A stretch of DNA of 64,000 nt, from positions 62,001 through 126,000 of the forward strand of contig JAQBXR010000005.1 in NCBI GenBank assembly GCA_027623295.1. The letters are read 5' to 3'. The DNA is from Planctomycetota bacterium. GTDB taxonomy: Bacteria; Planctomycetota; UBA1135. Every line of letters begins with the position of its first letter. Positions within the stretch are counted from its first letter, which is position 1. The translations under genes and the position numbers were made by a program. Positions 25,003 to 31,938 of this stretch are shown piece by piece. The notes beneath the pieces were generated by a model. It had not been told where the DNA came from. It ran no database searches and saw only the letters and a program-made list of their open reading frames with translations.

Positions 25003-25874
25003 TTCTTAGACGCGAAGTTTTGGAAGGTCCGCTCGTCCATCTCGTTCAGGTCTACCACGGTGAAAAAATCCACCGTATGGAACAGGGCATCATGAGCTGG
25101 CGGCCCGCATACCTTAGCGCCATAACGCAGATAGATTCCAAACAAGGGTGGAATCTCCAGGGTCATTTCATCCTCTTGGACCAAGCTGGCTGGCGTTTCG
25201 CACTCATACCCCCGTTGCGGATCGACCAAAAACTCCGGATGCACATGACCGTGTTCGGTGAGGAAACGCATCATTCGCCAACCCTCTAAGCGCGACTCTG
25301 AGGTCAAAGAGTTACATCCAAAGAAGTAGCGCTTCTGGTGCCACAACACATAAGCCGCAAGGCCCTTCCACAGCAAAAACAAAGTGCGCCGATTGCGATG
25401 CCCAGAGCACACGCAGGCCCGTCCTAGTTCCACCGCATCGCTCAGCATTTCTGCTGGTAGCCCACTTAGATCAAATTCTACTGCACTGTAAAAGCCGTGT
25501 CTTTGCTGTGCCGTTTCCGCAGTTTGCAGGCGATAGGTTCCGACGATGGAGACTGGGTGGCCATCGCTAAGGTGCTCAACCAACAGATGCTGGCATTGCG
25601 CATCGAAACGATCTTCATCGAGGCCGGTAGCGTTGGCCGAATCCAAGCCTTCGCCCAGCTCCACATTGAAAATCCGATAACGCAAGCGGCAAATTTCCTC
25701 TAAGTCCTTTTTGGTGCTGGCAAACCGCACGCGATAGTCTCCCGAAGTAATCTCGAAATCGGGGACTGGCCCACACGTTAATGCAGGTGCTGGTTCGCTA
25801 GAAAAAGAAGCGAAGGCAGAATCGGGGTTGACCAAGGCGTTGTAACAGGCAAATGCGAGAGCCAATGCTACCAC
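24999..25874 (-). CDS. OlsB-like N-acyltransferase (GNAT family)
   Basis: A 291-residue protein of the acyl-homoserine-lactone-synthase/OlsB type GNAT group, which transfers a 3-hydroxy fatty acid from ACP to the amino group of an amino acid such as ornithine. The core runs from about residue 45 to 200: VRFASTKKDLEEICRLRYRIFN, LDEDRFDAQCQHLLV, VGTYRLQ and ELGRACV are family landmarks. It begins with GTG at 25874 (a GTG one codon later is equally possible); no ATG exists before the core. A small gene ends about ten bases before it. Coupled to the PlsC-type gene, it suggests amino-acid-lipid synthesis. Confidence 0.8.
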   Translation of the reverse strand: MVALALAFACYNALVNPDSAFASFSSEPAPALTCGPVPDFEITSGDYRVRFASTKKDLEEICRLRYRIFNVELGEGLDSANATGLDEDRFDAQCQHLLVEHLSDGHPVSIVGTYRLQTAETAQQRHGFYSAVEFDLSGLPAEMLSDAVELGRACVCSGHRNRRTLFLLWKGLAAYVLWHQKRYFFGCNSLTSESRLEGWRMMRFLTEHGHVHPEFLVDPQRGYECETPASLVQEDEMTLEIPPLFGIYLRYGAKVCGPPAHDALFHTVDFFTVVDLNEMDERTFQNFASKK

Positions 25875-25883
25875 GCTTTAAGG

Positions 25884-26092
25884 TCAAAACTTCTTCGGAT
25901 CCCGTGGCAATCCTCGGACCTCCCCTGAAGTGGCCGCGCGCGCAGATACCGCGAACTTGCCATTCCCCTGGCGATGGATTTCCACACGGGTGTAGAACGG
26001 ACCTTTTTTGCCTTGCCCGGTGTAGAGAAACGCAAAGGGCGGCGTGGATGGGGCGCCATCGATGGAGCGGTGGGATTGTTGGAGTCAGGCAT
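25884..26092 (-). pseudogene. Small gene with an apparent one-base frameshift
   Basis: An ATG at 26092 preceded by AGGA opens MPDSNNPTAPSMAP; after a CCCC run (about 26050) the natural-looking coding frame is the one shifted by one base, reading STPPFAFLYTGQGKKG, then FYTRVEIHRQGNGKFAV, and ending with PRDPKKF at TGA 25884-25886, only nine bases before the OlsB-like start. Restoring one C to the CCCC run would give a basic protein of about 69 residues. The unshifted frame runs on to 25868 with a less protein-like composition and overlaps the next start. I do not recognise the family. A sequencing or assembly error, or a real frameshift mutation, would explain it. Confidence 0.4.
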
Positions 26093-26180
26093 GTTTTCCT
26101 GGGTGCGCAGGCCAGGGTAGCGGGAAAATCCCACAGGTATTTATTGGAGAAGGAAACCTCATTTCTAAAGCTCTGAAATT

Positions 26181-26218
26181 GAAAAACCGCAGCTCCATTC
26201 CTGAAGCTGCGGTTTTTC
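26181..26218 (-). terminator. Rho-independent terminator of the first pilin gene
   Basis: AAAAACCGCAGCT and AGCTGCGGTTTTT form a 13-base-pair stem around a ten-base loop, ending in a run of T on the minus strand. It lies 14 bases after the stop of the pilin gene, which fits a strong intrinsic terminator. Confidence 0.9.
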
Positions 26219-26232
26219 ATGGGAAGGCTAAC

Positions 26233-26655
26233 TTAGTTGCCTTGTGGGCTTAGGTCCGAAGGGATCGAGCTCTTACGCGTGTTGAAGCCGTCCTGGTCAA
26301 AGACCACCGTGTAACGACCGTATCCAGAGGATGCACCGTTACGGGTCAGCTTCATTTCCCACTTGGTTTCCCAGTTGGAGCTGTAAGGACCGGAAACGTA
26401 AAAGAACTCTGGACGATCGAGGTCGATATCCAGATCACGGGTGCTCCATGCGTAACGACCGTTCTCTGCGTTGTGGCGCGCTTGAGCGGACTCAATATTA
26501 GCCATATAGGAGAAAGCTTCGGAAGCCTTAGTCTTCTCCACAGAAGACATGAAGCGAGGGACTGCGAAGGTGACGAGCACGCCGAGGATCACGACCACGA
26601 TGGTCAGCTCCACGAGCGAGAAGCCAGACTGCTTGTTGTTTGTGATGAGTTTCAT
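26233..26655 (-). CDS. Type IV pilin / pseudopilin-like protein, copy A
   Basis: A 140-residue prepilin. The leader MKLITNNKQSG ends in glycine before FSLVELTIVV, the canonical prepilin peptidase site with Phe at +1 and Glu at +5, followed by the hydrophobic helix that packs the fibre core. The C-terminal domain has WETKWEMKLTRNGASSGYG near its end. The protein resembles planctomycete type IV pilin-like or type II secretion major pseudopilins. The longer frame starting at 26679 adds eight residues ahead of the leader and is less likely. It is one of four related copies in tandem and has its own terminator. Confidence 0.88.
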   Translation of the reverse strand: MKLITNNKQSGFSLVELTIVVVILGVLVTFAVPRFMSSVEKTKASEAFSYMANIESAQARHNAENGRYAWSTRDLDIDLDRPEFFYVSGPYSSNWETKWEMKLTRNGASSGYGRYTVVFDQDGFNTRKSSIPSDLSPQGN

Positions 26656-26818
26656 GCTAGGTTTTGTTCGCCGGGACAAGAAGGCTCAAAGCGAGATTTG
26701 CCTGGCTACCCCCTTTCGACAATCAACCGAGTTGGCTTTAGGGTATCCCAAAAAAATCCCACACTTGAAGTCTCCCATAAGAGAAAGGACGCTCACCGTT
26801 ACCGACGAGCGACCTAGC

Positions 26819-26941
26819 TTGGTTGAAGATCACGGTGTAGCGACCGTAGCCCGAAGAAGCGCCGTTGCGGGTTAGCTTCATTTCCCACTCAGTTTCCCAG
26901 TCTGCGCTGTAAGGAGCGGATACATCGAAGAACTCTGATGG
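26819..26941 (-). pseudogene. Pilin fragment B (C-terminal segment only)
   Basis: About 40 residues, from SEFFDVSAPYSADWETEWE to GRYTVIFNQ, match the distal part of pilin copies A and C with several substitutions. The leader, the hydrophobic helix and the variable middle are absent, as are the last 18 residues of the intact forms; the frame continues into unrelated sequence and ends near 26738. It is not expected to make a pilin by itself. The flanking 100-250 bases on either side hold no other gene; a terminator (27006-27040) and an inverted repeat lie on its upstream side. Confidence 0.8.
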
Positions 26942-26948
26942 AAACAAC

Positions 26949-26980
26949 CCCTCAGCAGATTTTTTTCAGTCCGCTGAGGG
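26949..26980. repeat. Inverted repeat beside pilin fragment B
   Basis: CCCTCAGC and GCTGAGGG form an eight-base-pair perfect inverted repeat around a 16-base spacer containing a run of seven T. It lies between pilin fragment B and the terminator of copy C. It could be a second, weaker terminator or a recombination-associated structure. Confidence 0.5.
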
Positions 26981-27005
26981 CATTGATTCCGGCGTATCTC
27001 TTACG

Positions 27006-27040
27006 CAAAAAAACCACAGCCCCGTTTCCGGGACTGCGGC
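27006..27040 (-). terminator. Terminator of pilin copy C
   Basis: On the minus strand CCGCAGTCCCGG and CGGGGCTGTGG form an imperfect stem (two mismatches) closed by a short AAA loop and followed by seven T. It lies about 20 bases after the stop of pilin copy C and corresponds in position to the stronger terminator of copy A. Confidence 0.75.
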
Positions 27041-27058
27041 TTCGATAGGCGGCTAAAT

Positions 27059-27481
27059 TTAGCGGCCTTCTGGGCTTAGATCCGAAGGGATCGAGCTCTT
27101 TCCGGTGTTAAAGCCATCTTGGTCAAAAACCACGGTGTAGCGACCGTAGCCAGAAGATGCGCCGTTGCGGGTCAACTTCATTTCCCACTTGGTTTCCCAG
27201 TTGGAGCTGTAAGGACCGGAAACACTGAAGAACTCTGGACGCTCAAGATCGATGTCCATGGCGTTGGTGGTGTTTGCGTACTGGCCGTTCTCTGCGCTGT
27301 AGCGAGCTTGAGCGGACTCAATGTTAGCCATGTAAGAGAATGCTTCAGAAGCTTTGGTCTTCTCTACGGAAGACATGAAGCGTGGTACTGCAAATGTTGC
27401 AAGCACGCCGAGAATGACGACCACGATGGTCAGTTCCACCAGCGAGAAGCCAGACTTTTTGCTGTTAGCGATGATTTTCAT
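27059..27481 (-). CDS. Type IV pilin / pseudopilin-like protein, copy C
   Basis: A 140-residue prepilin with the leader MKIIANSKKSG and the FSLVELTIVV cleavage and assembly motif. It has the same length as copy A. The two differ mainly in the leader, in the region after AENG (QYANTTNAMDIDLE here, RYAWSTRDLDIDLD in A) and at the extreme C-terminus (SPEGR against SPQGN), while the last third is almost identical. It probably builds the same kind of fibre. The A-rich stretch just before the ATG (TTTACTTTAAG on the minus strand) has no good Shine-Dalgarno match; an AGGAGG-like site is not present. Confidence 0.88.
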   Translation of the reverse strand: MKIIANSKKSGFSLVELTIVVVILGVLATFAVPRFMSSVEKTKASEAFSYMANIESAQARYSAENGQYANTTNAMDIDLERPEFFSVSGPYSSNWETKWEMKLTRNGASSGYGRYTVVFDQDGFNTGKSSIPSDLSPEGR

Positions 27482-27587
27482 CTTAAAGTAAATTTTCGTT
27501 TAGAAGGAGGTGCGGGGCGAGTGCCAGCAAGAGTCTTTCGTCTGGAAAAGGCTCCGGCTTTAGATAAATATGGAAAACCGTCCTATT

Positions 27588-27890
27588 CCAAATGATGGTG
27601 TAGCGACCGTACCCAGAAGATGCACCATTACGGGTGAGCTTCATTTCCCACTTGGTCTCCCAGCTGGAGCTGTATGGCCCAGCAACCGAGAAAAACTCTG
27701 GACAATCGAGGTCGATATCGAGCTGATCGGTAGAGTTGGCATAACGGCCGTTTTCTGCGTTGTAGCGAGCTTGAGCCGACCCATTTCAGAAAGGAAGGAA
27801 TAAGCTTCTGCAGCCTTGGTGCGCTCGACAGAAAACATAAAGCGTGGCACTGCAAAGGTTGCAAGCACGCCAACAATGAAGGCTGTTAGC
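27588..27890 (-). pseudogene. Degenerate pilin copy D
   Basis: Homology begins inside the hydrophobic helix (LTAFIVGVLATFAVPRFMFS), so the leader and the prepilin peptidase site are missing. It continues through ERTKAAEAYSF, suffers a one-base deletion near 27776-27805 and goes on in another frame through SAQARYNAENG, LDIDLDCPEFF and WETKWEMKLTRNGASSGYGRYT. Homology ends at IIW, close to the point where fragment B also ends. The remaining 100 or so bases up to the purF stop and 100 bases downstream show nothing else recognisable. Confidence 0.8.
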
Positions 27891-27977
27891 GATATTGCGA
27901 GGGACTCTCAATCAAAGAGTTGCCTCACCCTTCAGCCAAAAGCCCCGCCAAACCTAAATGAAACTGACTATGTTAAA

Positions 27978-29432
27978 TCAATTTCTCGCCGAGGCTCTTT
28001 CCGCAGACAAAGCTTCTAAATGCTCTTTTGCGTCCGTCGTAGGGTATTCACCAGTAAAGCAGCCGGTGCAAAACTCTTGAATCTCAGGATTTCCTGCCTT
28101 GCCTGCTTCAATCAGGCGATCGATATCAAGGTACACCAAGTGGTCTGCGCCAATGTCATCGCGCACTTCAGCTATGGTTTTTCCGCGTGCCACGAAATCA
28201 TCTTCCGTAGCCATGTCAATTCCATAAGGGCAAGGCGAAGTGAGCGGAGGTGAAGTGCTCGCAAAGTAAACCTTTGCCGCACCAGCCTTACGCGCAATCT
28301 CAATGATTTTACGAGAAGTATTGCCACGGACGATGGAGTCATCAACCAAGAGCACGTTCTTCCCTTCAAACTCCAACGGAATCGGGTTCAGCTTGCGGCG
28401 GATAGAGCGTTGCCGTTCCTCTTGGTTTGGCATGATGAAGGTCCGCCCCACATAACGGTTTTTAATGAAACCTTCGCGATAAGGGAGCTGCAGGGCTTCT
28501 GCCATGCTGAGGGCGGCATCGCGCGCAGAGTCGGGAATAGGAATCACCACGTCGGCTTTTGGGGCACCGCTTGCCATCCACTGCTCGGCCAGGGCTTCAC
28601 CAAAACGACGACGGGTTTTGTAGACGCTAATCTTGTCCAAAAAGGAATCTGGACGCGCAAAGTAGACCAACTCGAAAATGCACGGTGTGTGGCGATTCTT
28701 TGCAACCTGAATGAAGACGGGCTCCTCACCTGGCTGAATGACGACGGCTTCCCCGTTCTTCAGATCGCGCACGCGCTCATAGCCGAGTACATCGAAAGCT
28801 ACCGATTCAGAAGCGATGGCCCACGAAGTGCCTTCTTCCTGAACACGCTTTCCCAGGATGCAGGGCTTGATGCCCGACGGGTCCCGGAACCCGAACATGA
28901 CGCCTTCCGATAGGATTCCGCAAACCGAGTAGGCGCCTTTTGCGCGATGGAATGCGGCCGCTACGGCCTCCCCAATGCGTTGCGCAACCGGCTCGCTGCC
29001 AATAGCGCGCTGCAAACCTTGAGCGAAGGCATACAGGATGGCCTCGACATCGCAGGAACTCTCCAGAGGAATGTTGTCCTGCGGGAACTGATTCGATTTG
29101 AGGTCGACCCAGTTGGTCAAGTTACCGTTGTGCGCCATGCCAATTCCAAAAGGAAAGTTCATGTAGAACGGCTGCGCATCTTCTTCAGCGCCAACACCCA
29201 CGGTGGGGTAGCGCACGTGTCCAATCGCTAGGTTTCCACGCAAACGCCGCATGTCGCGCGACCGGAAAATGTCGCGGACCATACCGTTTTGCTTACGCAA
29301 GTGGAACATCCCATCGAAAGAGAGGATGCCAGCGGCATCTTGTCCACGATGTTGAAGGGCAATCAGCCCTTCGTAGAGTTCAGATGAAACATCTTGGCCG
29401 GGAAGACCGGCGAGACCAAGGAATCCGCACAT
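27978..29432 (-). CDS. purF: Amidophosphoribosyltransferase
   Basis: First committed step of purine synthesis: PRPP plus glutamine gives phosphoribosylamine. The start MCGFLGLAG puts the N-terminal nucleophile Cys at position 2, so the ATG at 29432 was preferred to one 14 codons upstream. The glutaminase part shows ALQHRGQDAAG and HNGNL; the phosphoribosyltransferase part shows the PRPP loop VLLVDDSIVRGNTS. Near the C-terminus are paired cysteines (EFCTGCFTGEYP), the usual place of a structural Fe-S cluster, although only part of the ligand set is visible. Length of 484 residues is normal. It is co-directional with selU. Confidence 0.96.
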   Translation of the reverse strand: MCGFLGLAGLPGQDVSSELYEGLIALQHRGQDAAGILSFDGMFHLRKQNGMVRDIFRSRDMRRLRGNLAIGHVRYPTVGVGAEEDAQPFYMNFPFGIGMAHNGNLTNWVDLKSNQFPQDNIPLESSCDVEAILYAFAQGLQRAIGSEPVAQRIGEAVAAAFHRAKGAYSVCGILSEGVMFGFRDPSGIKPCILGKRVQEEGTSWAIASESVAFDVLGYERVRDLKNGEAVVIQPGEEPVFIQVAKNRHTPCIFELVYFARPDSFLDKISVYKTRRRFGEALAEQWMASGAPKADVVIPIPDSARDAALSMAEALQLPYREGFIKNRYVGRTFIMPNQEERQRSIRRKLNPIPLEFEGKNVLLVDDSIVRGNTSRKIIEIARKAGAAKVYFASTSPPLTSPCPYGIDMATEDDFVARGKTIAEVRDDIGADHLVYLDIDRLIEAGKAGNPEIQEFCTGCFTGEYPTTDAKEHLEALSAERASARN

Positions 29433-29518
29433 GGGATGCAGTAGCTTGAGATTCGGCGTGACAGGGTTCGGCAACGGAAGGCTGCGAAAGTATTGTAGCC
29501 AAATCGCACCGACTCACC

Positions 29519-30637
29519 TTAAATGCTGGCGCGTTCCAGCAGCATTTTTGCAATCAACTTGGGGTCTTCCACCGAAAAGTGCGCTGACCATGTGCGCCGC
29601 TCATCGCTATGGGCATAAAGCGGGTCGTAATAGCGCTCAAGCAGCACCTCGGTCACCTCTGCGGCGCGCCCTTCCTCCATCCACTGATCCAATTGTCCCA
29701 CCCACTTCTGTCCGATTCTGCGCTCCAACATAGATAGTTGTTCCCGAATCGCATCGACCGAACCGGCGCTGGTTAGATAATCGTCCATCAGGTTGCGCAC
29801 CCGGGTCTCGGTTTGAGCTTGAAGCCGCCAGTGTTGGGCACTCTCCATGGCCTCAAACAGTTTGACTGGGAGGATGACATCGCCCACTTTGCGACTTTCA
29901 CCTTCTATGAACCAAGGCCCTGGACCCATTTCTGAGATGCGCTGCAGAAGGCGGGTGTCAAAGGACGGCTGGCTGACCGGCTGCTTGCCAACTGCACCCA
30001 AAGTCGACGACCGATGTTGCGCCAAGCTTTCCAGGCAAAGAGTGGATCCGGGGCACTCCTGCTCGAGGCGCACCAAGATTTCCGTTTTACCCACCCCAGT
30101 CGGGCCGCGCAAAACGATCAACGGCGGAACAGCCAACTGCTCGATTTGAGCAAGAACCCAACTGCGATACCCCTTATAGCCCCCATCCAACAGCAAAACT
30201 CGCTCACCCAACGCTTCAAGCAGTGCGGCGACCGAGCGCGAGCGCATGCCTCCGCGCCAACAGTAAAGCGCCAGGGTTGGGGCTTGGGCCTGGAGCTCCG
30301 TGGTGAGATCCACACTTTCCTGCCCTCCGCGCAAACGTTCACCAAGCTGTTCAAAACAGGGCTGCCACTCCTCGGCTTCAATCTTCCGACCGAGTAACTC
30401 CCCAAGCAGTTCCGGCATGGCGGATTCGGCAAAAATCAAACCTTGATCGAAAGCACTTCCTTTAGAGACCTGTTTATAGAGAGTGCCCACGGCTTCACGC
30501 TGCGCATCATCGAACAGGGGAATGTTGACGGCGCCCGGCACATGGTCGCGCGCATATTCCAGTGGACTGCGCAAGTCGACCCAACGCAACTCTGGCAAGA
30601 TGCGTGTGGAAGCAAAGGGTAGACAAGGAATATGCAT
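29519..30637 (-). CDS. selU: tRNA 2-selenouridine synthase
   Basis: Converts 2-thiouridine to 2-selenouridine at the wobble position of Lys, Glu and Gln tRNAs, via a geranylated intermediate, using selenophosphate. The 372-residue protein has an N-terminal rhodanese domain (WVDLRSPLEYARDHVPGAVN, catalytic loop YCWRGGMRS) and a P-loop domain (GPTGVGKTE), the full selU/mnmH architecture. Selenophosphate synthetase is not in the window, so the selenium donor must come from elsewhere. It diverges from the transaldolase gene with only 45 bases between starts, which must carry both promoters. Confidence 0.94.
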   Translation of the reverse strand: MHIPCLPFASTRILPELRWVDLRSPLEYARDHVPGAVNIPLFDDAQREAVGTLYKQVSKGSAFDQGLIFAESAMPELLGELLGRKIEAEEWQPCFEQLGERLRGGQESVDLTTELQAQAPTLALYCWRGGMRSRSVAALLEALGERVLLLDGGYKGYRSWVLAQIEQLAVPPLIVLRGPTGVGKTEILVRLEQECPGSTLCLESLAQHRSSTLGAVGKQPVSQPSFDTRLLQRISEMGPGPWFIEGESRKVGDVILPVKLFEAMESAQHWRLQAQTETRVRNLMDDYLTSAGSVDAIREQLSMLERRIGQKWVGQLDQWMEEGRAAEVTEVLLERYYDPLYAHSDERRTWSAHFSVEDPKLIAKMLLERASI

Positions 30638-30682
30638 GGGGGGGAGGTCGATTCCCCAGGCGAATCGTATCCTGGTGCCCCT

Positions 30683-31936
30683 ATGAGCAAAGCCCCTCCC
30701 ATTACCCTCACTGAACTTGCCCGCGTCATCCTCGATGGGATTGATGAAACCCTGCTAAAGGGCGAGACCAACCCTCTTTGGCAGCAAGTTTCCGCCACTG
30801 GTACTGACCTTTGGCTGGACACTGGCGACATGGATCAAGCAGCAGCTCTTTGGAACCCAGATTTCCAAGCACTAACCACCAACAACACGCTGCTCAACAT
30901 GGAGATCCAGAAGGGGATTTACGACTCCTGGATTCCAGTGGCGGCGGCGGCGGCAAAAGTAGACAACGCCAACCTGTCCGAGGACGACTTAGTTCTGGAG
31001 ATTGCCTTTGCGTTGAATGCGCGCCATGGTTTACGTTTGGTGGAGCGTTTTGGGGCACGCGTTTCGGTAGAGCTGCACACCGATCTCTCGCACGATGTCG
31101 AGCGTTCGGTCGCATTCGGACGGCGTTATGCCGCACTATGCGATCAGTTCATTGTCAAAGTGCCACTCACTCCTTCGGGTTTGGTTGCTGCACGTTTACT
31201 GGAAGAAGATGGCATTCCAGTGAACTTCACGCTCGGCTTTAGTGCGCGTGAAAACTACCTGATTGCATGCGTTGCCCGTCCCCATTGGGTGAACGTTTTC
31301 CTCGGCCGCCTAAACGCCTATGCTTCCGGCGAAGGATTGTGCGACGGACGCTGGGTTGGTGAACGCACCACCATGGCGTCGCAAGCTGCCGTGAAAGAAT
31401 TGCGTGAACGCCTTGGCGTTCCAACACGTCAGATTGCTGCAAGTATGCGTGGCAGCGAGCAGGTTGAAACCTTGGCAGGGCTCGATGTTTACACCATGCC
31501 AGTCGCGGTTGCTCAAGCTTATCTTGCCGCCGCGCCGAAAAGCGTTTCCGATTGCACCGGGGAAGACTATCGTCCGAACTGGGGTGAAGAAATCGCCACT
31601 CGCATTGAAGGCCTGGAAGACCTTTGGGATGTCTCTTCTGAGTTTCGCGCCGTCTGCGACAAGCTTGCTGAGATTCCCGCTGCCGACCTCTCCCCTGAAG
31701 AAATCGAAAACGCGTTGCACGATGGTGGCGTCGGCGGAGTGTTCCCGCGCCTAAGCGAAGAGCAAACCGCTACATTGATTGCAGAAGGCAAAGCGCCTAA
31801 GCGCGACACTTGGTTGGCAGACATTGCGCAAGGTAAAGCTGGACTCGACGGGCTGTTTACTTTGGCTGGCCTTTACGCCTTCTCCAAGGATCAAGCCGAC
31901 CTGGATGACCGCATCCGCCGCCAACTAGGTATCTAG
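30683..31936 (+). CDS. Transaldolase-family protein
   Basis: A 417-residue class I aldolase of the transaldolase family, likely in the pentose phosphate pathway or a sugar-phosphate route. Visible motifs are WLDTGD and TTNNTLL near the N-terminus, the Schiff-base lysine in FIVKVPLTPSG, VNFTLGFS and the C-terminal IAASMRG segment. The ATG at 30683 was preferred over an in-frame ATG at 30632, because the latter would overlap the divergent selU start. The C-terminal 100 residues are an extension compared with short fructose-6-phosphate aldolases. It is followed at two bases by the histidine-catabolism bifunctional enzyme, though no functional link is evident. Confidence 0.85.
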   Translation: MSKAPPITLTELARVILDGIDETLLKGETNPLWQQVSATGTDLWLDTGDMDQAAALWNPDFQALTTNNTLLNMEIQKGIYDSWIPVAAAAAKVDNANLSEDDLVLEIAFALNARHGLRLVERFGARVSVELHTDLSHDVERSVAFGRRYAALCDQFIVKVPLTPSGLVAARLLEEDGIPVNFTLGFSARENYLIACVARPHWVNVFLGRLNAYASGEGLCDGRWVGERTTMASQAAVKELRERLGVPTRQIAASMRGSEQVETLAGLDVYTMPVAVAQAYLAAAPKSVSDCTGEDYRPNWGEEIATRIEGLEDLWDVSSEFRAVCDKLAEIPAADLSPEEIENALHDGGVGGVFPRLSEEQTATLIAEGKAPKRDTWLADIAQGKAGLDGLFTLAGLYAFSKDQADLDDRIRRQLGI

Positions 31937-31938
31937 TC

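Larger units (their letters stand above)
26233..27890 (-). repeat. Tandem array of four pilin-homologous units
   Basis: Four units lie head to tail on the minus strand: a degenerate copy D, an intact copy C, a C-terminal fragment B and an intact copy A. All four share the stretch around WETxWEMKLTRNGASSGYGRYT nearly unchanged, while the region before it varies. Both incomplete units lose homology just after the YT(V/I)(I/V)(F/W) position. Such spacing can arise by tandem duplication with decay, or can serve as donor cassettes for recombination. Confidence 0.85.

Noticed and set aside
26015-26030. A AAA AAG heptamer as a programmed -1 frameshift site
   Set aside because: The shifted frame already looks coding upstream of the heptamer, so a base lost at the CCCC run is a simpler explanation; kept only as an alternative.
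26473-27803. Plus-strand reading frames across the pilin array
   Set aside because: They are antisense shadows of the pilin units, with no domain of their own.
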